Below are positions 11,255-21,165 of a stretch of 64,000 nucleotides of DNA, in pieces; within the stretch, counting starts at the first letter, position 1, and each line of letters opens with the position of its first letter. Under the pieces are notes generated by a model. That model made no database searches. It worked only from the letters and a program-made list of their open reading frames with translations, and had not been told where the DNA came from. The DNA comes from Rhizomys pruinosus (taxonomy: Eukaryota > Chordata > Mammalia > Rodentia > Spalacidae), in assembly GCA_009823505.1 (NCBI GenBank), contig VZQC01009614.1, forward strand, positions 62,001 through 126,000. The letters are read 5' to 3'. Position numbers and translations under genes: made by a program.

Positions 11255-12600
11255 CACATTTCCAACCTGTGTTATAACTGCTCTCCCATGTGTCTTTGTG
11301 ATTCATGTAACTATCATGTGTCCATGTTTCCTGCCGTGCTCAATCTTTTTGTCAAAATGAAGTGGCCACTTCAAGCTTCTTTTATTCTATATTGTATACA
11401 AAAACAAAAAAATTAAATTATACGCTTACTTTTGGCATGCTCTTAAATTTTTTTTCAAAGGCCTGAATTGAACCACCGGGTTCCTAAGTTTCTATACTGA
11501 TTATCTGAAGATTTTATTTCTTATCTGTCCAATTTATTTTCTTCACAGGTATTATAACTAAATTTTCCTTTCCAGGTTTTTTCTTGTTTCCAGACATCTG
11601 AAAACCTGATTTTTTGACCCTTAAGGGTTCACTAACAGATTTTCTTCTTTCCTCCTACATAACCAGGCTTCTGACAGCTGCGCCAAAACCGTTCTCCCTC
11701 TGGCCAGAGACCAATTTAAAAAAATCCCTGGATTAATTCATACTCTGGCACTTGGACGGTGGCACATGGCTTCCCCTGAAATCTCTTCCTTCATGAAGCC
11801 ATCCTAAATACCCGGTTTGGTATTTTTGTAACTGAGTTCTCTTAATTATTGTATTTGTAACTTTAGTCATGGACATGTAATATAGTAATTCTCTGTATTT
11901 TTCCATCATTTGTTTTTAAAATTATATTATCAAATAAGTTCCATAGTTTTAGAACCAAAGGAACCAAAGGTGCAAGACGTCAACGCCAGCATGATAAGGA
12001 AACTCTATTAGCCATCTCAGCCCTGGAAGTTCAATTAATTAGAGCTCCATGCTTTAAATAATATTTCTAAAGGTGATGTTTTTCCAATGTATGTGACTGT
12101 TCAGTAAAAACACTAAGGAAAAATTTTCTTGAATGAATGTGGTGGATAAATGTGTGTATGTGGTAATATATTGTTAATAGCAAAATATTAAGATCTGTCT
12201 GTGTTTGATAGCAATGTATGTGCTTCTGTTTAGTACAACCTTTATAAACTGACATCACCCAAATTTTATTTATTAGAACCATTATTTATGAGTGTATATA
12301 TGAAAGTCTGTTTTCACTTTTTTAAGAATTCTATAATATAGCTATGACATATATAAGAAATTGTGTTACACCTACCAGGTACTATATAAATAGTTACAGC
12401 CTCAGTGAAACAGACATATATAAATATTTGGGAGTTACCTCATACATACTAACTGGGTTTATTTATATCTGTTATACTTTGCACATGTTATTTTTAATAT
12501 TTTTAAAAGAAAAATTTAGGATTTACTTTCCAGTTGGATTTCACATGGGACAGTCCGAATGTTACCATTTTGGGTGAGCCTTAAGTATTTCTGGTCTGCT
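11255..12600 (+). repeat. AT-rich noncoding retroelement body (copy A)
   Basis: This aligns over most of its length with the body found at 17775-19645 and 37277-38886. Shared landmarks are 'GTGGCCACTTCAA' (about 11362), 'ttcattctatattgta'-type DNA, 'ggcatg.tcttaaa', 'caaaggcct.aattga', 'ccgggttcctaa', 'ttccaatgt.tgt' (about 12080) and 'ca.atgggacagtcc'. It has no conserved reading frame. Confidence 0.65.
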
Positions 12601-12833
12601 GTAGGTAATGTGACAATGCCCCCCTTTCTTTTCCTTCTCAAAAGCTATAATTCAAATCTGGGTACAAGTGACATGGCCCTCATTTGAGATAGTCCTAAAA
12701 GATATTGTTTTTAGCCTCTTTATTACTTTGGGTTTGTTTCCTGGGCTATGTTAGAACTTTTTTGCCTTTTGTGGTTTAAATCCATTCTACTTTTGAGTAA
12801 CTAAATGACCTTTATAGACCTAAAGAACAAATC

Positions 12834-12909
12834 GTATGTCTTACTGGCCTGTGCCCATCGTGGACAATTCCATCCTTGGCCACAATGGGCACAGGCTAGT
12901 AAGGCATAC
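12834..12909. other. 76-nt hairpin, pre-miRNA-sized
   Basis: Arms 12834-12863 and 12880-12909 are inverted repeats of 30 nt with three transition mismatches, around a 16-nt loop. As + strand RNA, two of the mismatches are G-U pairs and one is A-C. The length and loop size are in the range of microRNA precursors. I do not recognise the sequence. It could equally be the footprint of a small inverted duplication. Confidence 0.6.
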
Positions 12910-12939
12910 TATTTATTCTTTTTCCTTTTTTTCTTTTTC

Positions 12940-13117
12940 TTTTCTTTTTTTTTTTTTTTATTTTTTCTTGGTCATTTCAAAGACAGGGTTCCCTCTGTAG
13001 CCCCAGCTGTCTGGTACTTGATCTGTAGAGCCAGGCTGGCTTTAACTCACAAAGATTCACCTGCCTCTGCTCTGCCTCCTGGTGCTAGATTAAAGCTGTG
13101 TGCCACCATGCCTGGCA
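12940..13117 (-). repeat. B1 SINE, antisense, with poly(A) tail
   Basis: A T-rich run (about 12913-12966) is the tail on the minus strand. It is followed by the antisense B1 body ending 'gtgccaccatgcctggca' at 13117. Confidence 0.9.
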
Positions 13118-13333
13118 ACGATTTATTCTTTTTTTTTTCCCCTCTGCACTCAGGTGCTGAGGCCCAGCGGAAGCCCACTTCTCGGACCCTCGGCGTGTGG
13201 ACACTGCCCTCTGCGTGTGACCTGACAATCAATTCCAGCCGCCTACACCCGGAGGCTTGCATCAACTGGCCTCTGACTCAGAAGGACACTGCACCTTCAA
13301 GCGTTCGGGGGGTGCCACAGCCTACGATTTATT
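13118..13333 (-). mobile_element. Small processed retrocopy with 10-bp target duplication
   Basis: A ~196-bp GC-rich segment (13128-13323) is flanked by perfect direct repeats ACGATTTATT (13118-13127 and 13324-13333). It begins with a T10 run, i.e. a poly(A) tail on the minus strand. This is the hallmark of L1-mediated retroposition of an RNA. The body is not B1, B2, B4 or ID and I do not recognise the parent RNA. It inserted right at the 5' end of the neighbouring antisense B1. Confidence 0.75.
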
Positions 13334-14261
13334 TTTTAAGGTCTATTAGGTCCATTTCTATAGTTGTATATAATAGGCTGAACATGAGCCAGCAACACAA
13401 GCCAGTAAGAAGCAATTCTCCATGACCTGTGCCTCAGTTAACACCACCAAGGCTTCCTACCATGAAGCTTTTTATTAATTAGTCGATAATTTTGAACCAG
13501 GCAAATTAAGAATTTAATTTAAGAGTGCTTAAGTCAATGTTCAAGCTTACTTAGGTGTTACCAAATTCATTCAAATGAATTTGAAGGTTTAGCAACCACA
13601 CTCAAAACTCCAATCTGATTTGGCAAAGAGGGATTTGAAAGGGACAATCTTTTGGCCCTTACCCTCTAGGGTCGACTTAAGTCCTAGGGTCCTGCATCAG
13701 AACATTTCTATATGTCCTATGGCAGTGAGTCACCAGTAATCCCAGGCCAGGGAGGTCTTGGAGATTCACTTAAAGGACTTCATCTGGCCAAGTGTCCAAT
13801 CAAGGGAGGAAAGTCCATATAGAGGAGAGACTCCTCACACTTCAAAAGGAAGCTCCAGTCAAGCAGACCTGACTTTGTCCTCACATAGATGGAACTGGTA
13901 ATAGAGCCAGCTGAAGGTAATAAGTGACCTCGCTAGAGTAACAGAACCTCATCTGACCTTAACACCAAAACTTATTTAATTTATCTGAGCTAAAGTATGG
14001 TTTTTAACACTCCAAAGGAAACTATAATCAAAGAAGAGAAAATGAAATAACTTATTACCAGAGAGCTAGGTGAGAGACTTACTGTGCCAAGTTAAAAACC
14101 TACTGTGTCATGTTAGAAAATCTCTCAGAGATAGGTAACAAATTTAATGTGCCATGCCAGAAAATACACCTTTTATATTCTCATGGCTATGCTGGCTCTC
14201 ATTCTGAAGCCCTGTGTACTAAAGCTGGCCCGCATTCTAGAAACTCTGCACACTAAAACTT
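13334..14261. other. Unassigned noncoding stretch
   Basis: No gene is supported. A perfect 10-bp-arm palindrome (caaattcatt / aatgaatttg) lies at about 13561-13582. It is probably further internal DNA of the element whose 3' LTR is at 14859. Confidence 0.4.
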
Positions 14262-14486
14262 TTTTTAAAATATTTTTTTATGTGGTATGAGTATACTGTT
14301 TGCATATAGGTTGATGCACCTTGTGTCGTGCAGTGCTGCAGAGGTCAGAAGAGTGGGTGTCAGATTTCCCTGGAACTGGAGTCAAAGAAGGTTCTTAGCC
14401 ACCATGTATGTGCTGGGAATTGAACCCGGGTCCCTCTGCAAGAGCCAATTGCTGCTCTCAAGTCGTACTGCTGAGCCATTATAATT
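14262..14486 (-). repeat. B2 SINE, antisense
   Basis: The minus-strand reading gives the tRNA-derived head ('ggctcagcagt.c.act', 'ccgggttcaattcccagcac') and the long B2 tail ('tgcacgacacaaggtgcatc'). It is moderately diverged. Confidence 0.85.
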
Positions 14487-14858
14487 TCCTCAAACTGTAC
14501 GCCAGGTCCTCTCTCCCTTTGTGGACCCTAAACAGGGACCCTCCAATTGCTAAATGCACCTAGAAGCCCCCCTATCCCCCCCTTGGTACTGTGAAGTCCC
14601 TGCACTGGTATACGCATGTAAGACTCAACCAGGTTGTCTTTTCAGTTGCAAAGAAAATGTCCACTAAGTATTGGCCACTATCGATCTGTACCAAAACCAC
14701 TTGGCAGAGCACCCAGAGTAGCCAGGATGGGAAACCAGATTCTAACTGTACAGCCTGACACATGTTCCCTCAAGACTTTGTCCCACATCAGCTCTGAAAG
14801 CAGATACAGAAGAGAGAAACGGTGTCTCATTTCCTTATCATAATCAAAAAGGCTGGAA
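14487..14858. other. Noncoding stretch before 3' LTR
   Basis: No gene is supported. The last bases before the LTR are purine-rich (aaaaaggctggaa), a plausible degenerate polypurine tract. Confidence 0.4.
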
Positions 14859-15139
14859 TGTTAGGTCTGGGTTTCCCAGAATTCCAGGGACACACAGATG
14901 CCCAACTTCCTCCAGAGGTGGTCAAATCTCTCCTGACCTCTTCCCCTGTACCTAGGTTTACTGGTCCATGGCTATAAAATGGGTGGGCCTCAGTCCGCCA
15001 TCTTGCTCCTGCTGCTTATTCCACCACGTGCCCACAGATAGCTTGCTCTGCAGTTCCAATGGAAGTAAACTATGTTATAGAGTGACTTAAGTCTTATATG
15101 CCTTTTTATCTGGGGATTCACACCTTTATAACCTAAACA
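14859..15139 (+). repeat. LTR related to 3705-4033 (3' copy)
   Basis: It starts TGTTAGGTCT and ends AAACA. A TATAAAA box lies at about 14973. The R-U5 part ('gtaaactatgtt', 'tctggggattcaca') matches the first LTR. No target duplication could be found, so pairing with 3705 rests on sequence likeness and order. Confidence 0.6.
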
Positions 15140-15836
15140 CAGGGATCCTGCTCTCTGCATTCCTTCCTCATCAACCTTTTAATCTGAATGACAGCCAGGG
15201 AACTGAGAGGCCATTCAGGAGACAATCTCTTCCTCTGGCCTGCATATCAGCAAACTCGTCAGCCATTCTCAATGGCACATTGGAATTTGTGAGGTTAAAG
15301 GGTAAGAGAGATAACAGCATCTAGCTCTCTTTTAACAGTTCTCACCCTGGCCCTCTGTCATTAACTAACACGTGGCATTTAGTAAGAGTCACGCCAAACT
15401 GGTGGTAACTAGAATAAGATGTTGGACAACCCCCTTTCCTTCTACTTGTTAATAAATCAGCACTGCTACCTCCTCACCACCTCAGAGCTGGGTGAGTGAG
15501 CCCTAGCTGGGCAGACTTCTCAGTCTTCCTTCCCTGAACCCTTTCCTTAGCTTCTGCCACAGTGAATCATCTGCTAAGAACCTGCTGCTTGTCTGTGCAG
15601 TAGGACTGAGCCCTTGTGGCCAGCTCAGTTCACCTTCCTTCCTACTCACAGCCAACAATACCCCCTGGCAATCTCTTGGCCAGAATGGAAATAATGAGTC
15701 CCAACTGAGCAATGTTTCCTAGCCAATCCCATCAGGCTCTGTCTGCCAGAGTAAGCATTTTAGCAAAAGGTCTAGGCTCTACACTCAGCAAAGTAGGTAG
15801 AGTTAAAAAAAAACCCTCCATGGCTAGCTTCTTCAG
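15140..15836. other. Unassigned noncoding stretch
   Basis: No gene or known repeat is recognised. Confidence 0.4.
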
Positions 15837-16286
15837 TGTGGGAATGAAACGTTGCCTGGCTTGAGGCACAAGAACTTGTAAGACCTGTCCCATAAAACGT
15901 CAGGGAGTTATCTGATATCTCTATAAGCATTCAAGTTGTCTCTGTGAATTATCTGTAACTCCTAGGAAGTTCAGGATAAATTACAAAATGTTTTCTTGCT
16001 TCAAACCTAATCTGCAAAGTTCCAGAACTAGATAGCCTCTTCCCTTGGGGCATTGAGCAAAAATGTCACCTCTAGTTTACCTATTGTACAAACAGGAGCT
16101 CTGGGCCAGTCCCCTGATTAGGGCCAAGGTGGCTTGCCTCCTACCCTCTTCCACACTGCTACCGTCACTTCCTTGCGCACAGCACAGTAACTTTTGGTAT
16201 ATAACCACACTATTGGCGCAATGATAGGGAGACTATTCTCCAGACCTCAACCCTCCTGAGTCCTTTTTTGTCTTTCTATTCTGTCA
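15837..16286 (+). repeat. Possible LTR
   Basis: The stretch starts TGTGGGAATG, has a TATATAA at 16198-16204 and ends near CTGTCA. It has no partner in this window and no primer site behind it, so this is a guess from layout only. Confidence 0.25.
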
Positions 16287-16467
16287 GGTATCTTTCCCGT
16301 GGTCCCCTCCCTACTCCTTGTCAGAGATAAGCCTAGAGACTGTCGGGCCTGCAAGGCAGGATACAGCCTTGAAGCTTTCAGTGCCTGTGGAACTGCCCAA
16401 TCTGGTTCAAGAGAGGGAAGAAAATCAATGTGGCTAGCAGCATGCTTTACATGACTAAGAGGCTCAA

Positions 16468-16866
16468 CATTGGAAGCCAAGACACAGTCCTGCCTGGCAA
16501 GCCCATGCTTGCTCAACACTATCATTGAGACCGATGCTGACCTTTGCGAGATAACAGAATCTCGTTAACCACAGGATGCTTTAACCAGGTCTAACCACAG
16601 GTACTGCTGTTAACTACGGACATTCCAAGATTATCTTGCAAAAACACGTTTGGCAAGTCCTGCCAGATCACCCTTGCTCTATCCCCACAGCCCTCCCCCC
16701 TCACTTCCTGCCTGTTCTGCAAGATATATAATGTAACTGCTTTTGTTCCAATTAAACAGAGACCTTGACAACCTGGTTGTCTCCCTCTTTTCTCTCGTCC
16801 ATTATATTTCAGGTTTGTGAGTCTCCCCTCGACTCCCACTAATTACTGAGTCCGCAGGACGGGACA
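16468..16866 (+). repeat. 5' LTR of provirus copy 1
   Basis: It aligns with 36201-36648. The 5' TG is mutated (cattggaagcc instead of tgttggaagcc). Two AACCACA motifs (16567, 16593) remain of the tandem array seen in copy 2, and there is a single cacttcctg. A TATATAA lies near 16726, and the end is ACGGGACA. Many one-base indels relative to copy 2 suggest either age or poor base accuracy. Confidence 0.8.
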
Positions 16867-16868
16867 AG

Positions 16869-16886
16869 TGGTGTCCAACGTGGGGC
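16869..16886 (+). other. Primer-binding site, tRNA-Lys1,2
   Basis: TGGtGtCCAACGTGGGGC follows the LTR end by two bases and differs from the tRNA-Lys1,2 site at two positions. Confidence 0.85.
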
Positions 16887-16953
16887 TCATGTGGTCGCAG
16901 ACCCCTCACCAGATGAAGAGACATTCGAGTGGTAGCAGCTGCATTCTGGCTTT

Positions 16954-17055
16954 GAGGACTCTCCGTCGCCTGCGGAAGCTGGACCTCTAGATGAAAGTAA
17001 GTGATGAGGACTCTCCATCGCCTGCAGAAGCTGGACCTCTAGATGAAAGTAAGTG
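16954..17055 (+). promoter_or_regulatory. Leader tandem repeat with two splice donors
   Basis: A ~51-bp unit starting 'gaggactctcc' occurs at 16954 and 17005. Each unit ends in 'gatgaaaGTAAGT', a strong 5' splice-site consensus (GTAAGT at about 16997 and 17049). The donor nearest gag would be joined to the env acceptor at 23400 in the spliced env message. Confidence 0.65.
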
Positions 17056-17083
17056 ATTTTGCCTTCATCCTATTCAGTACATA

Positions 17084-17775
17084 ATGGGCCAACAGTTAAG
17101 CAAAGAAGAAAAGTTTATTTCTTACTTAAGAGTTCATTCAGGGAGAAAGGAGTTAGGGTAAAGAAAAAGGATTTGGTAAAGTTTTTTATATTCATTGGAG
17201 ATCTCTGTCCATGGGTTATATTGGACGGCCCCTCCATTCATCCCAAAATATGGGAAAAGGTGGGTAGGGAACTTAATGCCCACCTTAAGGACAAGGGTCC
17301 TGAATTCATTCCCCCTCAAACTTTTACTTATTGGAATCTCATTAACGACATTCTCACTAACTCCTGCTCGTCTGCACGCATACTCACTGCAGCGGAAGTT
17401 TATTAAAACCCCTCAGTCGCCCACCTTCCTCTTCCTCACAAAATAAGCCTACCACTCCCCCCCCCCCCCGCTGCTTTGGCTGCACGGTGGCTGTTCCGAG
17501 CACAGCACTCGCTGCGGGCTCTGAACCCAAACACCCCAGGCACCGCCTGTCAGTCCCCAAAGAGATCCATTTCCTCTTCCCTATAAAGCAGCTTCCCCTT
17601 TTTGTGCTCCAGCGCTCAACACTCAATCTGACTAGAAAAAATAACTAGACAAGCCACTGTTCCCTTATTTCAGTTACCCAATCCCATTCCAAAGCCACCG
17701 AGAAAGATTTTAAAAAGGCTACACCTCCAAACTCTGATGAGAAAGAGACGGAGACAAAGAGTGGGACGGAAAAAG
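17084..17775 (+). pseudogene. gag: gag N-terminal fragment (matrix) of provirus copy 1
   Basis: The start codon at 17084 opens with Met-Gly-Gln, so the protein would be N-myristoylated as Gag matrix normally is. A frameshift near 17128 moves the reading into the frame that runs to 17406 and contains 'GVRVKKKDLVKFF' and 'GPEFIPPQTFTYWNLINDI', typical of type D matrix. Proline-rich coding-like DNA continues to about 17775. Capsid and nucleocapsid are missing: the AT-rich body starts directly after 'ggaaaaaggaaatctc'. Copy 2 has the same switch point. Confidence 0.7.
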
Positions 17776-19645
17776 GAAATCTCTTATTATATTAAGTCGT
17801 ATGTCTATGCAAGTTCTCTGTGTGTTAACTGTTCTCTCATGTGTCTGAGTTGTGTCATGTGTGTTCCTCTGTGTTGGTTTCTGTTAAAAGTGGCCACTTC
17901 AAAGTTCTTTCATTCTATATTGTGCATATAAATTAAGTTTACTTTTAGCATGCCTCTTAAACTTTTTCAAAGGCCTAATTTGAGGGGCTGGAGAGATGGC
18001 CTAGCGGTTAAGAGCGCCGACCACTCTTGCAGAGGACCCGGGTTCGATCCCCAGCACCCACATGTCGGCCGAGAACCGTCTGAAGCTCCAGTTCCAGGAG
18101 AGCTCCAGTTCCAAGGGAATCCGACACCCTCTTCTGACCTCTGCGGCATTGCACGACACGGGTGCACAAACTTGCATGCAGACAGTACATTCATACACAT
18201 ACAGAAATAAATAAAATAAAAAAATTAAAAAAAAACAAAGGCCTAATTTGAGCCCGGGTTTCTAAGTTCCTACAAAAAATTCTAAACTGGTTTTCTAAAG
18301 GTTTTATTTGTTATCTGTTAAGACTGGATTGGATCTCCAAATTAAACTGTTTTAAAGTTACAGGTATTCTAACTTCAGTTTCCTTTCAAGCTGTTTTACA
18401 ACAAAGTATGTGAGTTTATGCAATACAACCACTAGGATAAAAATCTCTTACATAAATGTATAGATAAATTACATATCTATGTGGGTGATACTGTTAACAG
18501 CTCTGTAACAACATATTAGAAATCTTTCAGACCATCGATGGACAGTATATGTTTTTTCCAATGTGTGTATATCTATATATGATAACAATGTATGTCTGTG
18601 CCTCTGTTCAGTACTTTTATAAATTGCTATCACCAAAACTAAGTTCTAAAACCTTGTGTATAAGTGTGAGTATAAAGTACTGATCACTTTTATAGACTCT
18701 GTTTTACACTTAAAGTAAAACATGCTTTTTGTTTTCCTTGGATGTTACAAATCTAGTCTTTAGTTTCTTGTATGTTTATTGTGACTTCCTGTTGGTACAT
18801 TAGCTTCTATAATTCTGCTATATATTTATTATACTTGACACATGTCACTGAACATTTTTAAGAAAAATTAGGTTTCATTTCTAGAGACCACATGAGAACA
18901 GTCCAAGTGAAACCAGTTCTGATGAGCTCGATAGATTGTTGTTGATTATTATTGGTAATTGTTATTGATGGTTAGTTATTGTTATTGGATATAATTATTA
19001 ATAACAATTGATAAAAATACAGTCAAATGGCAAATTGTTCATTGTTGGCTGTTATTGTTGGCAATTGTTAGTGAATTAGTTGTTATAATTATAAATAATT
19101 ATTATTCTCCAAAGTTCTTGATAGTAAGACAACATGGATCATTCCAAGACTACAAACAACTTTGGCCTGTCTACTTTAATATGGATTTTTTCTCTTGCAG
19201 GTCAACCTAACAAATCTTTCTTATGTATGTATGTGTATATATGTGCACGCACACATGTGTATGGATGAGTGTACTTTTTGTGTTCTAAGTATATTATGTT
19301 AACAGACATGATAATATAAAAACATTGCCTCTAAGTTGGAACTGTCCCTTCCATCTTAAGATGCAAATTTATATTAAACAGCCAAGACATAGTTCAATTT
19401 CAACAAAGGTTATGGGTTATCTATCAAAAAATTTAAAATAATCTACACTGGTTACACTCTTTCAACATCTAAAACAAAGATACAACCAGGTTTTCAGTGT
19501 ATTAAAGTGTTAATAAGTTTTTGGATATTTAAAAATAAAAAATAAAAATCTTTAAGTTTTCATGCCAGGCCTAGAAAACGCCAGAAACTTGGAAAAAGAT
19601 AGCTATTATAATCCACCTTGTAAGGTTTACAGTTTAAAATAGTAA
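17775..19645 (+). repeat. AT-rich noncoding body (copy B) inside provirus
   Basis: The stretch is noncoding and low in GC, with TTATTG/GTTATTG-rich runs near 18940-19100. It matches copy C (37277-38886), closely so from about 18560 onward. A putative 3' splice site 'tttttctcttgcag/GTCAACC' lies at about 19201. A B2 SINE interrupts it at 17985-18235. It sits where capsid, nucleocapsid and most of dUTPase should be. Confidence 0.7.
17968..18252 (+). repeat. B2 SINE with 17-bp target duplication
   Basis: The B2 body is 17985-18235, with a tRNA-like head, B box GGTTCGATCC and an A-rich tail. Perfect 17-bp direct repeats (caaaggcctaatttgag) flank it at 17968-17984 and 18236-18252. Copy C of the body lacks this SINE at the same site, so the insertion is younger than the split of the two proviruses. 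Confidence 0.95.
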
Positions 19646-19677
19646 NGCTCTTAACCACTAGGCCATCTCTCCAGCCC
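19646..19677. other. N plus 31-nt antisense B2 head at a join
   Basis: N at 19646 is followed by the reverse complement of a B2 5' end and then by 'ggtattctaacttc', which restarts the body at the point equal to 18363. An isolated B2 head with no body is not expected from normal insertion, so this is probably an assembly join. Confidence 0.75.
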
Positions 19678-20715
19678 CCAGGTATTCTAACTTCAGTTTC
19701 CTTTCAAGCTGTTTTACAACAAAGTATGTGAATTTATACAATACAACCACTAGGATAAAAATTTCTTACATAAACGTATAGATAAATTGCATATCTATGT
19801 GGGTGATACTGTTAACAGCTCTGTAACAACATATTAGAAATCTATCAGACCATTGATGGACAGTATATGGTATTTTTTCCAATGTGTGTATATCTATATA
19901 TGATAATAATGTATGTCTGTGCCTCTGTTCAGTACAACTTTTATAAATTGCCATCACCAAAACTAAGTTCTAAAACCTTGTGTATAAGTGTGAGTATAAA
20001 GTACTGATCACTTTTATAGACTCTATTTTACACTTACAGTAAAACATACTTTTTGTTTTCCTTGGATGTGTTGCAGATCTAGTCTTTAATTTCTTGTATG
20101 TTTATTGTGACTTCCTGTTGGTACATTAGCTTCTATAACACTGCTATATATCTATTATACTTGACACATGTCACTTTTAACATTTTTAAGAAAAATTAGG
20201 TTTAATTTGTAGGGACCAAATGAAAACAGTCCAAGTGAAACCAATTATGGTGAGATTGTTGTTAATTATTATTAGTAATTGTTATTGATGGTTACAGTTA
20301 TTGTTATTGGATATAATTATTAATAACAATTGATAAAAATGTTCATTGTTGGCTGTTATTGTTGACAATTGTTAATGATAATTATTAGTGATTACTGTGA
20401 CTAAAAATGGTTAATGGTAATTATTGATAATAAAACTTAATAATGCTTATAGTTGTTATAATTATAAATAATTATTATTCTTCCAAAGTCCTTAATAGTA
20501 AGACAACATGGATCATTCCAAGACTACGAACAACCTTGGCCTGTCTACTTTAATATGGATTTTTTTCTCTTACAGGTCAACCTAACATCTTTCTTATGTA
20601 TGTATGTATGTATGTGTATGTATGTGCGTGCACACGTGTGTATGGATACGTGTACTTTTTGTGTTCTAAGTATATTATGTTAACAGACATGATAATATAA
20701 GAACATTGCCTCTAA
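19678..20715 (+). repeat. Second partial copy of noncoding body (copy B')
   Basis: It repeats the body from the point equal to 18363 through the 'tctcttacag/GTCAACC' acceptor-like site (about 20577) and beyond, with a few percent difference from copy B. It leads into the viral protease region. Confidence 0.75.
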
Positions 20716-21165
20716 GTTAAAACTGGCCAGCTCTCCATATACCTCGACTCAAATTTCCAAAGGACAGCGCATTGCTCAGGGACTCCCGTTGCCCTTATAT
20801 ATGTAGGCATCCACCCAGAGTCTTTCCCCTAGAGGAGCGACCAGTCCTGGCTCCTCAAACCTCTATTGGGTACAACACCTTACTTCAAATAAACCTACCT
20901 TAAAATTACAGATTAATAAAAAATGGTTTACAGGCATACTTGATACTGGGGCTGATGTTACCATAATATCAACTAAATACTGGCCCTAGAGTTGGCCTAC
21001 CCAGCCAACTGTCACCCATTTACAGGGGATTGGACAATCAAAGAACCCTTTACAGAGCACTGCCCTATTAAGTTGGAAAGATGAGGAAGGCCATTCTGGC
21101 ACTGTTCAACCATTTATTATACCCAACCTACCAGTCAATCTATGGGGCAGAGACATTTTTCTAAA
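20716..21165 (+). pseudogene. pro: dUTPase end and protease of provirus copy 1
   Basis: A dUTPase C-terminal motif 'SKGQRIAQG' is readable at about 20756-20782; dUTPase fused ahead of protease is a betaretrovirus feature. The aspartic protease active site 'LDTGADVTIIS' lies at about 20939-20971 and the C-terminal 'LWGRDIF' at about 21140. An in-frame stop falls at about 20986. The N-terminal dUTPase half has been replaced by noncoding DNA. Retroviral protease normally cuts Gag and Pol after budding; this copy cannot. Confidence 0.7.

Noticed and set aside
12805..13425. A 206-codon plus-strand open frame
   Set aside because: It runs through a B1 tail (Phe-rich), an antisense B1 and the retrocopy; it is not a gene.
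17968..18252. tRNA gene suggested by an A/B-box pair
   Set aside because: The promoter boxes belong to the B2 SINE head; the same holds for all other B2 and ID copies.
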